Shown here: piece after piece, positions 27,013 through 39,026 of the stretch
Layout: each line of letters starts with the position of its first letter
Numbering within the stretch: position 1 is the first letter of the stretch
Assembly: GCA_958299035.1 (NCBI GenBank)
Contig: CATQJL010000316.1
Coordinates: forward strand, 51,003,516-51,067,515
Direction of reading: 5' to 3'
DNA: 64,000 bases
Origin: Cylicocyclus nassatus
Lineage: Eukaryota; Nematoda; Chromadorea; Rhabditida; Strongylidae
Translations under genes and position numbers: made by a program
The notes under the pieces: generated by a model
Seen by the model: only the letters and a program-made list of their open reading frames with translations
The model's database searches: none
What the model was told of the DNA's origin: nothing

Positions 27013-27471
27013 AGGCAGTGTCCAAGCAAATAGCCGATTTTGAGACTTTGTGCTTACTCGGGTCTGTTCGCCATGCTGAATCCGAAAATCACCACTGGAG
27101 AGCGCGAGAACGGCGAAAAAAGGCTCTAACGGAGGAGGGAAACTGCAGGTGGGGGGGGGGGGGGCGTTCATACCGCGACGTCACTCTCCCAGGCTTTAGG
27201 AGCGATATTCTCGGTCCCGGTTTTATGTCATGCGTTTCGCAGTTGGGTGGTGTGATGGTAGTGCGGTTAGCGGAAGCGAGAAGATCGCTCCTGAAGTTGG
27301 GAAAGTGACACCATTATGTGAACAGCCCCGCCCACCTGCAATTTCCCTCCTCCGTTGGAGCCTTTTTTCGCCGTTTTCGCGCTCTCCAGTGTTGATTTTC
27401 GGATTCAGCATAGCGAATAGGCCCAGGTAAGCATATAACCTCGAAATCGACTTTTTGCTTGGACACTGCCT
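27013..27471. mobile_element. piggyBac-type MITE copy 3 (TTAA-flanked, long arms)
   Basis: AGGCAGTGTCCAAGCAAA ends with TTAA at 27009-27012 and 27472-27475. The arms are nearly the whole element: CGAAAATCACCACTGGAGAG near 27083 pairs with its inverse near 27390. A G run sits near 27151-27164. Non-coding, 459 bp. Confidence 0.8.
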
Positions 27472-28213
27472 TTAATGGGAAGTGTATATGTTTTGTGGTC
27501 CTTGCGCAGTAGTCTGTACAGTAATAGTGATGCGTTCGCTATCCAGGGAGCCAGGATTTTGATGGTTTTCTCCAACAGCGTTTATCACTTTCTTCATGGG
27601 CGTCATTGGGTAAACTTTAAAACTTAAACTTAGACTCTAAATTTTTGAACCCACAGCAACACGGCTTTATGACCCAAAATTGAAAAAATGAGTAACATAT
27701 TCGTGATCAGCGCACCGAATAATCCCTGGACCCAGATTTTACAAGACTTCAAAATTTTGTAGATACCGGCGCACCAGATACTCTCTCTCCCCCCCCCCCC
27801 CCATCATGCCTGCTGAAAGTACAAAGATGTTCTCCGAATACTTTTTGGCCGCCCCTTTTCTTTTGTACCGTATTTCTCTTTCTCTGACCAAACTCAGAGT
27901 TATCTCTAACTTCCACGATAGACTGTAACGTCTGTAATCAACGCGCACCAAACTCAGAGTTATCGCAAAGCACAGCTGCGCGTTTGGTGGCGCTTTTTCT
28001 TTTGCATAACGATTTCGACGATGTTTTCCCACTAGGAGTAAATTACCGGTTACGGAGTCTCCTGTTATATCATCGCTTTCTAGATTTGGTCCATTCAGGC
28101 ACTTATTGAGGAGGTAAAAAAGAGGTCGGCGAAAAAGCTCAGATATAACTCAGAATTAAGTCCGAGTAACCGTGAGTTTTGACTAGATTACTACCGACCG
28201 TGGAATCTCTTAA

Positions 28214-28588
28214 AGGCAGCGTCCAGGAATCTGGACCTATAGAGTTCTTACATGAAAAGTAATCTTGGGGCCCTAAACAAGACTCTGCCCAAGAGGCAGC
28301 TCAGATAGTGCACTCACGGCTAAGATATTGGCTAAGTTATAGTCTCCAAACTATGCCCTGTGACCGTATTCGCATGGGTTCGTGGCGCTTTCGCGCGAGG
28401 ATCCATGCGAAACTGATGTACCGAGCCATGAATCCATGCGAACACGGTCACGAGGCATAGTTTGGAGCCTAATATCTTAGCCGTGAGTGCACTATCTGAG
28501 CTGCCGCTTGGACAGAGTCTTATTTAGGGCGTCAAGACTACTTTCCACGTGAGAGCCCTATAGGTCCAAATTTGCCTGGACGCTGCCT
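28214..28588. mobile_element. piggyBac-type MITE copy 4
   Basis: Ends AGGCAGCGTCCAGG. The left flank is TTAA (28210-28213); the right flank is TCAA (28589-28592), one substitution from TTAA. Inner arms containing CATAGTTTGGAG mark the fold-back. Copies 2 and 4 form a subfamily distinct from copies 1 and 3. Confidence 0.75.
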
Positions 28589-28639
28589 TCAATTACTGAA
28601 TTTTTGAGTACCTCTCAAAACTTACAAGCACCAAACTTA

Positions 28640-29110
28640 CAAGGAGGGTCACAAAGTCGAAGTGACCTATCACAGCAAGCTGCATACCATTAGTGAGAGC
28701 TTGGAGCGCTGACTCCAAATCTGCTTTCCTTATCTGCAGAGCCCCTCTAGAAAAGAAGTTATGAGCATTTTTTGAGACGAAAAAATGAAGTAATGGCGAA
28801 AGTGTAACTAATTGTTACAGCCTTTCTAGACGTTAAATGGCGAAATGTGATGGACTGATTTGCTAGAAAAAAGGAGTTTAGTATGAAATACCCTGACAGT
28901 TGCTGCTGCTTCACGTAAGATCTAGAGAGGTCGTAACGATTGATACTATGCCGGTCACTGTCATTTTCTGGCCTCAAAAAATGCTTATAACTTTCCTCTC
29001 AAAGGCGCTCTGCAGATAAGCAAAGCAGATTTGGAATCAGCGTTAAAAGCTCTCACTAATGGCATGCAGCTTATAAAGTTCGGCCTCGACTTCGACTTCG
29101 TGATCTCTTG
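28640..29110. mobile_element. CAAGG-family MITE copy A (TTA duplication)
   Basis: The left end CAAGGAGGGTCACAAAGTCG matches the inverse of the right end. TTA is duplicated at 28637-28639 and 29111-29113. Subterminal blocks AAATCTGCTTTCCTTATC and its inverse recur in the copies at 33761, 48921, 50365 and 52435. Non-coding. Confidence 0.8.
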
Positions 29111-29113
29111 TTA

Positions 29114-30239
29114 GGAAACTGACTTGTTCACTTGACTTTCGTTAATGAGCCTGGGGTCTGGTGCACGCTGTTACTCATTCGCATTCGGAGAAGATGATAG
29201 ATGTGAACGTGAGCGTAAAGATGTTCGTGATATCGTCGCAGCGTTACTTCCACTCGACGTCGTAAATGGAGTGCGTATTCAAGGTAATTGCACTAATGAC
29301 CGGAAGGACTAGTGTTGGGTCAAGAAGTTCGTCGTTTGTAGTAGTGTAAGAAAGAGATATGGTATAACCAGTCATTGTATAGTATTTCCAGCAGCGGTCC
29401 AGCTTATCGCACTGCCAACGAGAGGAAGATTGCTTATTGTCATGAGGCATCTCAAAGTTGTGTGTATAGCACTTATACAGTTCAACAATGTGCATACTGT
29501 ATGTGTATTGTCGAGTTGTCGATAGCACGGGCTGATGTAGAGAGTCCGCGCAGCGCGCTGAGATATACAGGGTGTTTGGAAAGTAAGTGGCCTAAAATAC
29601 TTTCAATTCGAATTTTGACGCGCTTTTTGTTTTATTGTACTCAATAGGTCCAGATACCATTCAACATTAAAACCAGGTATCCTTGTGGTTTATTAGATTT
29701 TTATTAGATTGAAACGCATCACTATATTTCCAAACCACTTCCCCTGAAATGCTTGTTTCAAAGGAAGAAACACAATTCACAGAAAAGTTAGTATACCTTT
29801 TAAAAGCACTTTCTTTAAGGTTCCTCACATGTGCTTTTATTTGTAAAGAATTGCGTTCGTTTTGACCGTGCCTTGAAATACAAGAGACCCAGTTTCAGAA
29901 TTTTTTCATCAAAAAATCCAGCACCATCTTTTTTTGAATTTTGTCTTCAAAATCTTTGCAAGGGTGCAAAATTTTTGAAAACGAATTTATCGAAAGTCAG
30001 AGAGCTGTTTACAAACACTAAGACTTCCAAAAATTTTTAAATTGAAAGCATTCTAACGCAAATTTGTGCCGCGATTGTCAGCTGTATAGCACATGAAAAA
30101 ATGTCTGTTCGCAAGCTTCTAAGGAACTCTTGTAATGTAAAGAAAGTGTAAACCTAGGACTATTTGTAGAAAGACAGAAAGCAGTCTCCGTTTTCCGGCG
30201 TTGCAAAAATGTAAAACAACTCAGATAACGCACTCTTCT
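29114..30239. other. Intergenic, no supported gene
   Basis: AT-rich with only short uncorroborated frames. A CAGGGTGTTTGGAAAGTAAG motif at 29576 resembles a transposon terminus but has no convincing partner. Confidence 0.4.
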
Positions 30240-30445
30240 TTCATCAATGAATGAATATCAAATAAATTCGAAAATGAAAAATTTCGAGTAAACGAATATC
30301 GAATAAATATGAGATTTGAAATTCTCGAGTGAATGAATTCCGAATAAGATCGGAAGATCGATCGAGTGAATGAATACAGATTATATTCGAACACTGGGAG
30401 TCGAATTTCAAATAAATATTCGAATGATTTATCGAATAACTAGAG
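30240..30445. repeat. TTCGAATA-rich block 2
   Basis: Repetition of GAATGAATATCAAATA, CGAGTGAATGAAT and TTCGAATGA units, the same compositional class as the block at 26700. Confidence 0.6.
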
Positions 30446-30479
30446 CAACCATATCCAAAACTTGCTGACATATTCGGCG

Positions 30480-31090
30480 AAAGCCGATCCATTCATAATC
30501 AGCACCCTCATACCCCCTTTACCAACTCATAGCTCAAGATTTTCCAAAAATCGCTGAAATCGATAAAATAAATTCAATTTTCAATCAGCACTCAGCGCAC
30601 TCGTTTACCTCCCTCTCCCTGTACAGTGGCGTACCCAGGATTATATCCCAGCGGGGGGAGGGGGGGGGGGGGGGAAGAGAATAAAAAAAATTTTCTGGTA
30701 AAGCATCGCGTCAGCTACGCACTCCGAATAAAACTTTTTATGCTTCCTAAAATTTTCGCGCGCCCACAACCCCAAAATTTCAGAAAAAGGGGGCGGTGGC
30801 GGCAGTCACGTCCACGAAGAAAATTTTTTTATAAGGCTAAAATGAATTTTGAAGAAATTTCAAAAATTATTTTAATCATTTACAAGTATAAACAAGCTTT
30901 TACCTTCAGCTATACAAAACTAACTGGAACGCCCTCTGTATGCCACTGCCCTGTACAACTCCCAGTCTCGTAGCTCAGAGTTCTTCAAAGTCGATAAAAG
31001 CATTAGAGCAAATTTTTATTCATAATTAGCAGCCCCACTTACCCCCTTGTACCAACTCCCAGCCATGTAGCTTTTTCCAAATAGATAAAG
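30480..31090 (+). repeat. Composite LINE-like repeat
   Basis: Two parts resemble RTE-like tails (CCCCCTTNTACCAACTC, TAGCTC...AAATCGATAAA motifs at about 30510-30570 and 31020-31085). They flank a TGGCGTACCCAGGATTATAT segment with a long G run (30652-30674), continuing to the CATTTACAAGTATAAACAAG motif shared with the 1 bp and 38.4 kb copies. It looks like one family member inserted beside or inside another. No coding sequence remains. Confidence 0.55.
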
Positions 31091-31644
31091 TTGGTCGGTT
31101 GGCAACTAGTCTATACATCAGCAAAACGTCATATATTACTTCCCAGCATCTACTGATCAAAACTTTATTGCAAGGTGATATGACTGCAGAATTCAGCGGT
31201 TGTCTAATCCTACACCACAGCAGCAATGTCCCTTACTCAAAATACACCAATTCGTGGAAAATCTCTAAGGTAAAGAATGGAGCCAGTTGTGCAACATGAG
31301 TTTTACAAGCAAGAGTGCTCACTAGTGTGGACCTTTGCGTACCAAAAGCATAAGCAATGCAAGGAAAGAGAAGCCGCTTGTCAACACCCTTCCAGTATAT
31401 GAGCTCGGAACATGAGCTTGAACTTGATAGTTGTTTTTTGCTGATTTTTGCCAATAGCAATGCGAACTATCTCACTGATCGGAAAAGCACCATTTAAAGT
31501 CCACACCTATATTTTTACCGTCGCAAGCAGTCGAAGGGATGCGACCTTTCCATACAGTTCAAAGGTCATCACGGTTGCAAAAAGATGCATTACCGAATTT
31601 TGAAAAAAACGCAAACGAAGCGAGCTTGTGATACTCAGCAATTG

Positions 31645-31875
31645 GCTCTGCAACCAACTCGAATAATCTGATTATTCTGGTTCTGGAGTTCATTCAAATC
31701 GAATTCGAGTAAAACATTCGAATAAAACATTCGAGTAAAATCTAACTCGAAACCACGTTCTTAGATTATTCGTGTTTCCGAATTTTATTCCAATCCTTGT
31801 TTTGAATATTCGAGTTTCGAATTTTATTCGAAGCCCCGTTTTCTCAATTATTCGGTTTCAAATATTGTTCGAAAA
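31645..31875. repeat. TTCGAATA-rich block 3
   Basis: Units such as ACATTCGAATAAAACATTCG and TTCGAATTTTATTCGAA recur irregularly. Same class as blocks 1 and 2. Confidence 0.6.
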
Positions 31876-32158
31876 TGGAAAAACTCCGAACCATGATTTC
31901 GCGAATCGCCACATGCCCGTGACTTGGCGATTTGCCAGATGTCTAGAGATCAAGCATGAGCGGTTCTCAGATGCATAGGAGCATAGATTTCGTAAGTTGT
32001 ACCAGAAGCAAGTCTAGCCCAATCAAGGTGCGTTTACGATTAGCTATGAAGAGTTCTTGCAGCGGCAGATCGCGCAGCGACTAAAATCGCGTGAGGTATG
32101 CCTTAGGCCTTATGCTGCTAGGAGCAAAGCGGTAGTTTCAAGGGACTTGTTCCCAAGG

Positions 32159-32438
32159 TGTATCGGTGGTTCAATGGCTTTGTAGTGGCCTGAGGCGATA
32201 TAGCGCCTTTTGGAGTGTTATGCAGAACACATAGCTAATAAGCTTTCTGAACAGACGACGTGCACGTATTGGTGCAGTGGTAAAATGCTGAGTATGATAG
32301 GCGTGTCAAAGTAACATCACAAACATCTGGGCAATAGCTACTCATATCACAGCAGGTCATGCTTATGGCATGACCTTTGCGGTGCTCATGCAGAAGTAAT
32401 GATATGGTTGCAAGGAAGGTGCCGACAAAGTCGGCACA
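32159..32438 (-). repeat. 3' LTR (uninterrupted, 280 bp)
   Basis: It aligns with 33626-35100 once the two insertions in that copy are removed. It preserves empty insertion sites for both: ATGCTGAGTATGATAGG near 32287 and CATCTGGGCAATAGC near 32326. Confidence 0.88.
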
Positions 32439-33550
32439 CTCCGGCCAGCGAGGAATGAATGAGAGGCAGCGGAATGAGAAGCACATAAACATACACAATG
32501 CAATTGAGCAAGTATGTAAATGCAGTATTTGTCAGGATATCGTAATGGGCGTCCATGAGCGACGCGCACCTCTTTGACTGTGTTGAGATCCGCGAAATGT
32601 GAGCGGACGTGGCGACGACAGGAGCCAGATGGTTGGAATGAGCAGGCGATGAAATTGCTATGATTAATACATTCAAAATGGCACGGTGATAAAAACTCGA
32701 GTTCCAAGATATTCTCGTTGGGCAAAATGATCTTGCTTGGAATTGGAGCTGGAACGTCATTGGAGACAGCTGTCTCGTCTTCAATGGTTGCCGGAAACGT
32801 CGTGACCTGCAGAGGCGTCTCGTTATGAGCAGAGAGGATCTTGTTATTGTATTGATCATCAGTATTACTCGACGTTTTGCTTCCTTTCATTGTTTCCTCT
32901 GACTTTATCTGCGATGGAATTTTCGCTTCTGCTTCTGTCGCATAGTCAAAGCTATCCTCACTGAGGTTTGAAACGCTGTCCTGGATTCAGTGTTAGTCTC
33001 TTCTTTGCTTTCGTTTTCGTTTTCAAACTTTTCCTCGTTCATCGTTGGCTTATCGATTGAAAGAGAATCGCCTGTTTTTGGTGAACTGTTGTCCGACTGA
33101 TCTCTGGGCAGTTGCTCATAGCTACTTTCACATCTTATTGAGGGAAAATTCTTTCTGCGTTCTACGTATTCCATCTCCATCTCAAATTCTGCCATGAGGC
33201 ATTGTACGTCGAGGACAAAGATTTTAGTATCATCAATGGTTTTATAAAATCTTATCTCTTTATCGAGCTCCTCCATTTCCACTATCATCACTTTCCTTAC
33301 GGCGATGTATTCCTCGCTTTGGTAAAGTTTCTCTAGCACAGCAGTCCTCATTTGTAGTGACTGTGCGGCGACATCGACTTCTCTGAGAATTTGCGCATAT
33401 TGGCGCAGATTGTAGGCATATCCTCCGCCGTAGATCGTCGTCATCTGGAAGTATTGTCTTCTTACCGCTGTAGACGTACTCTTGCAGTACTTCCGTGAGG
33501 TTCTTGGTTTGGCTTCTAATTTGTTTGTAGAGGCTGGGAAACAGCTTCAT
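32439..33550 (-). pseudogene. Degenerate gag-like region of the LTR element
   Basis: The minus strand is open in a first frame from an ATG at 33550, starting 76 bp inside the 5' LTR (begins MKLFPSLYKQIRSQ). The coding signal then moves to a second frame near 33440 (helical, acidic and lysine-rich, about 170 codons) and to a third near 32890. The frame changes have no intron-like signals, so they are frameshifts. A short late segment, PSKIILPNENILELE, resembles the start of the conserved gag block of nematode BEL/Pao elements. Family assignment is by this motif and the layout only. No zinc knuckle or enzyme domain was seen. Confidence 0.55.
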
Positions 33551-33760
33551 TATGAGTCAAATCCCTTTGTGCTGCTGTTGTAGCGAAGCACTGTGTCGGC
33601 CTTCGTATTTGACCGATGCATCAAATGTATCGGTGGTTCGATGGCTTTGTAGTAGCCTGAGGCGATATAGCGCCTATTGGAGTGTGTTATGCAGAACACA
33701 TAACTAATAAGCTTTATGAACAGACGACGTGCACGTATTAGTGCAGTGGTAGAATGCTGA

Positions 33761-34212
33761 AAGGGAATGTTCAGAGGTCGAAGTGGACAATCCAACCAAG
33801 CTACATACCATTAGATGCAGCATAAAACGGTGACTCTAAATCTGTCTTCCTTATCTGCAGAGCGCTTTTGTGGACGAAGTTATAAGCCGTTGAAAGCCAT
33901 TACTTTGCTAAGAAATTATGCGTGTAAAGTGCAAACTTGGCCGTACAAAGCCATTCTCGGCTTAGTGTTCGACCAAAACATGCAACTAGGTCACCTCATA
34001 TGACCCATGATTAAAAGTGAGCTGAAAGAGCAACAGTGTACCCAATTTGGCAATTTTTGTATACGATTTTTTCGCAGTAAAACTGCTCATAACTTCGCCT
34101 ACAAAGGCGCTCTGCAGATAGGGAAGACAGATTTGAAATCAGCATTCTATGCTGCATCGAATGGTATGCAGCTTGTATGGATTGGCCACTTCGACTTCTG
34201 ACCATTCCCTTG
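33761..34212. mobile_element. CAAGG-family MITE copy B nested in the LTR (TGA duplication)
   Basis: The left end AAGGGAATGTTCAGAGGTCG matches the inverse of the right end, and TGA is found on both sides (33758-33760 and 34213-34215). The sister LTR has a single TGA at the same place. Internal blocks match copies A and C. Confidence 0.85.
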
Positions 34213-34256
34213 TGAGTATGATAGGCGTGTCAAAGTAACATCACAAACATCTGGGC

Positions 34257-34987
34257 TGGTATGTATCAATCGCCCGTCCGGGTAAGTTACCCGGACAGAT
34301 AGTTTCCGCTTCATAGCTCGGTGCTCTGGGGATCTGTGTTCTTCCATGTTTGTTCATCTTTAGAAGGCTCTACTACCCTAATACTGCAGCACAATGAGTA
34401 GCAGCACTTTGCTGTATAAGCTGAGATAATTCGTTATTTCTATAATCCCGAGCGGGATCTCCCACTGATCACGCTCATTTTCAAAGTTATTTATATCCGC
34501 AAAAACTCAATGAAAACGTCATAGAGTTTTGCTGTCGATCTATTACGACAGTGCTACGCATGTTTGTGAAAGAAATAAGTGGAAAATCAAGTTGACAAAA
34601 TCTTCGATGAACCTGTGCTCGCGAGTTGGGCTTCATCGAGGAACTCAAAACTTGCACATTTCATCTGTTATACTAAAAACATGCGTAGCACTGTCGTAAT
34701 AGATCGACAGCAAAACTCTATGACGTTTTCATTGAGTTTTTGCGGATATAAATAACTTTGAAAATGATCGTGATCAGTGGGAGATCCCGTTCGGGATCAT
34801 ACAAATAACGAAATATCTCAGCTTATAGAGCAAAGTGCTGCTACTCATTGTGCTACAATATTAGGGTAGTAGAGCCTCTCAAAGTGAACAAACAAGGAAG
34901 AACACAGATCCCCAGAGCACTGAGCTATGAAGCGGAAACTACCTGTCCGGGTAACTTACCCGGATGGGCGATTGATACATACCGGCC
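34257..34987. mobile_element. 731 bp fold-back element nested in the LTR (about 6-bp duplication)
   Basis: Ends share GGTATGTATCAATCGCCC, and the arms (roughly 320 bp) pair almost throughout. CTGGGC stands on both sides (34251-34256 and 34988-34993) and only once in the sister LTR. The superfamily is not clear from the termini. Confidence 0.8.
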
Positions 34988-35105
34988 CTGGGCAATAGCA
35001 TACTCATATCACAGCAGCTCATGCTTATGGCATGACCTTTACGGTGCTCAGGCAGAAGTAATGATATGGTTGCAAGGAAGGTGCCGTCAAAGTCGGCACA
35101 CAAGG

Positions 35106-37000
35106 TCAGGTAAGGCTAATCGTTATAGGTGGTGTCGAGTATATCCCCTAATAAATTTGAGGAGTCTTCTGCACAGAAGATTTCTCAAATTCTCATTGAA
35201 AACATAATAATTTTTGACAAACTTTCATACTTGTAAGAGAGAGTGGGAAATGTTGTATAGGATGCGTTCATATCCCCGATAGAGCAACTACTCTGGTAAC
35301 CTTCGCTTTGAGGGCTATGAGGGGACACAACCTTCCCTAGAAAAGAACAGAAATCATCCGGGGCGAAGCCCCGGATGTTACCTGACTATATCGGAACGAA
35401 TGTTAATGAAGCAAATATAGGGAGTAGTATGTTTAGGTTATCTCACGAAAACGAGAATTTGCGTTTTCGTAGCCTTCTTTTACGTTGAAAAGAAGGTTTC
35501 TAAGATATATTCGCCGAAATTCAGGACAACATTTTTCAGTTAACCTCTTATTTGACCGGAGTCGAGTTTCAGAAGTTTAGGAAAGCTGCTGGAGTTAAAT
35601 AAAAACGAAAAACGCTTAAATCTTGGCAGACAGTCGCGCGAAAATGCTGGTCTATCTCGTTAATGAGTGATTTTCAAAGCTTGGGACGTTGTCAATTCTC
35701 CTCATCGTGTCATGACGATCAGAATGATATATAATGTTGCAGGGTCTCGTTGAGATCCCGCGGAGATCCACGACCAGAGGCAAATGCCCCGTCGGTCCTG
35801 GTCCTCCGCTGCTCGTCTGCGTCTCCGCGCGTTGCGCGCTACCTCGCTACCCCAAACGCGGAGAGTTCGCGGGGCTTCGAACCCAATTTTAGCAGGCTAT
35901 ATATCATTTTGAAGCTTTTGAAATCTATTTTCACGCTGACAATGTCCCAATTTTTTGATTTGATCGAGAAATCCGGCAAAAAGCTTGTTTTCGAAAATCT
36001 CTTGTTTTTCTCCCAGTTTAACTCTTTCACGCGGTTTTTTCGCGTATTCTATAGATCTTGCTTCTGTCCACAATGCAGAAGACCACTCAGCCCTCGTCGA
36101 ATATAGTGGAATTTTTTTAGCGAAAATTGTAAAAAGTGCGTTTTTCTTCACCTTGTTCTGTTTCAGTGATTTCGCAGCGATTTTTTTAGCTTGGACGATT
36201 TTTGCACAGAACAATAAGCGCAACAATCCAGACAACGTACCAGGAAACAGGAATGTCAATGTGGGGATAAAAATTCAAAGAACGCATCAAAAATTAAATT
36301 TGGCTTCGACGTTCTTTTCGACCTACTAAAAAAGAAACTTTGCGTCTTCATGAATAATTTCTTTCTTGTTTATCTTCTTTTTGATAACCACTCCTTCCGA
36401 AACATTTTTTTGAAACAATCACAAAAAAGAAATTAGCTCTTTTTCGCTTTCCCCGCGTTGCGAATTGCTGGTCGGAGCGAAAACTTGACTTTGAAGAGCC
36501 ACCAGATGAAAGATTTCAAACCTCATTGCAGCGTTTTATCCGGTTTTCAGCAGTTTCCTTTGCTTTTTATATCTGCTTCACGTCATTTTCTCTTCTCTGA
36601 TCTTCTTCAAACAACCTTCACTTTTTATGAGGACATATGTTCAAACAACCTTCACTTTTGACGCCCTGTCTCTGGACTATCGAAGGTATGGATGCTGTGA
36701 ATAGAGATCCACCGCCGGGTGAAATTCGTAACTTCAGGCCAGTTTTTGCAGATTACTAACATGTACCTCTATCTTGGATTCTTGTCGACTTAACCAGAAG
36801 CGCCTGCTTTCCTCTATTGATGTGACCGCAAGTCCCAGTTGATGCTTACATCGAAGCAAGAATTTGTCGAAAATCAATGCCCAGTAGCATTCTTGCCAAC
36901 CCGGTATATGTGATACATGAAGAACCAGTTTTTGATGTAATCATAACGTGAACAATGTCGATTAGGGGACAGTAAGGGAAACAACAAAAAAATTCGAAGG
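35106..37000. other. Intergenic, no supported gene
   Basis: A GC-rich hairpin (CATCCGGGGCGAAGCCCCGG) lies at about 35355-35377 and a GC-rich stretch at 35745-35880. The open frames are short and carry no recognised motif. Nothing else could be supported. Confidence 0.4.
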
Positions 37001-37043
37001 AAATCAATAGCTGCAGCTACAGCAGAAGAAACACTTAAACTCT

Positions 37044-38991
37044 CTAGAACTTTGAAGGCTTCTTCTTCTTTTTTGGCTGTTGTTTCGGACGCATTTGACG
37101 AGGTCCCTCTGGTAGTGCTGCAGCGACAGGTCTTGGTGAACTTGGAGAATTGGATGTGAATTCACTGCAATAAGAAAGAAATACAGAGGCAAATTGTGAG
37201 ATTCCGGTACGTACACGTTGGGATTAGCAGATGCTGATCCTTGGGTTCCTCTTCCAATGTCACGATCGCGATTTTTCTTCTGTTTCTTTTTGTAAGCTGC
37301 TCGCTCCTGTTTTGGCAGCCACCTAAAAAATTAATCATTTCATTTGAAGGTGTAGAATTTTTTCAACGTTTGTAGATGTCTTTGAAACTCCAAGTTATTT
37401 GCGGTTTTCAACTTCGAACATCAAAACAGCAGTGGCATTTCATAATTATATAACCGTCTACGCTACCGCTCTTCGAAAGATAATGTTTCTCTACTAAGCG
37501 TGCCAAAACCACAGAAGCTAACCTTTCTGGATCTGGAGGCACATTGGGATCATAGTTTTTGGGGAGACGAATCTTGTGCTTTCGTTTTCGGTTTTTCAAC
37601 TTTCTCGTAACGATTTCCTGCAATACATTCTTTGAAAAACCATCAGAATTACAGAAAAGCTCACCGTATCCTCAACTTCAGTCTTGGCTTCTTTTTTCTG
37701 CTTGTACTTTTCGCCATAAAGAATCCAGTCACTTTCCTCTACTCCATCCACATCAACACCTTCCTCAGTTGCTCCAGGGAATACCTGCATGAAGAATCAA
37801 TATGACAGAAGAATGTTGTCCATAAGCTTTGTGCTATCACACCTGCAGGCTTAACTCTTCTGCCTTTTTGGGATTTACATCCGTATATGCACGAATAAGC
37901 CGGCAAAGAATCCGTACGTCGCTTGAATCGAATCTGTAACAAAAGTAAATATGTAGATCAAGCGCTAGGACCTAAATAAACATACTCAGCTAGCTTCTCA
38001 AGATAAGCAGCAGCGGCGGCAGCATTTCCTCGCGACATCTCTAGCACAGCCGCTTGGTCAAGCGCCTGTTTACGGACTTGAGTATCTCGAGCATGTCCTA
38101 TGACCTCTTCAAGCATCTACAAAGGCACGATATATGAAGAAGAATATTAAAATGATCCACCTTGAGCGCTTCGTCCTTTCTTTCAAGCGAAACAAGAAGA
38201 TTCACGGAAAGGCTGACAACAGCAGGCTGCAGTCGAACGTTTGCAGGCAACTTACTCAGAGCGGCTATCGCTTCGTTAAGCTTTCCTAGACATGTTTCAG
38301 CGAGATTTAAGGTGAAGAAAGTTGAAGGAAACCGAAACATACCGCTGTTTACCATGAGATGAATTTGAGTAAGAATCGTTTGAAGATCCCCATCGGAAAG
38401 CGTCTAAATTAGAATATGATATGGCGCGAGAAAAAAATCCCCTAATATATACGCCAGTGGCGGTCCCAAGATTTCCATTCGGAGGGGGGGGGGGGCGACA
38501 AAAAATTTCGAATAAAAGCGCGTGGGGTCCAAGCACTACGAAAGAATTTTTGAGATGGTTCCCAAAATTTTTGCGGGCCCACAAGTTCAAATTTCAGAAA
38601 GAGGGGGTGTGGCGGCGGCAAAGAGTTCTTTTACAAAGCTGATTTGGATTCTTAAAAATTTTGAAGACTTATTTCAATTATTTACAAGTATGAACAGGTC
38701 ACTTGCGCGTTTTTATAACTTACTAGTTGACTTACCCGGCTCCGCCCGGCCCTTTCATTATTATATTCGTAATCAGCATGCTCGATTACCCCCCTGTATC
38801 AACTCCCAGCCCCGTAGCTCAAATTTTGCAAAAAATCGATAAAATCGATATCGATCGATACGAAAAGTAGCCTATGACACCCGCCGGGGCCCGAAGTGTA
38901 TGTGTGCCAAGTTTGGTCCGGATAGGTTCGAAATGGAATTTTCTATTCGGAACATACGTACAGACATACAGACAGACAGACAGACAGACAT

Positions 38992-39026
<35 letters not shown>

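Larger units (their letters stand above)
32159..35100 (-). mobile_element. Internally deleted LTR retrotransposon (BEL/Pao-like gag), carrying two nested insertions
   Basis: Direct repeats at 32159-32438 and 33626-35100 begin TGTATCGGTGG and end GTCGGCACA on the plus strand, with TG...CA termini. The 5-bp duplication CAAGG flanks the whole element (32154-32158 and 35101-35105). The internal region is only 1187 bp and encodes a gag-like remnant on the minus strand, so the right-hand LTR is the 5' LTR. The size difference between the LTRs is explained by two later insertions (33761-34212 and 34257-34987). No protease, reverse transcriptase, RNase H or integrase remains, so the copy would need enzymes in trans. 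Confidence 0.85.
33626..35100 (-). repeat. 5' LTR, interrupted by two insertions
   Basis: LTR segments 33626-33760, 34213-34256 and 34988-35100 are collinear with the intact 280 bp LTR. The intervening 452 bp and 731 bp are separate mobile elements. Confidence 0.85.

Noticed and set aside
29576..29760. CAGGGTGTTTGGAAAGTAAG as a transposon terminus
   Set aside because: No inverse partner or target duplication could be found within a reasonable distance.
32363..32890. Two overlapping minus-strand frames read as separate genes
   Set aside because: They lie between LTRs with an exact 5-bp duplication; the first part is gag-like and the rest runs into the LTR.
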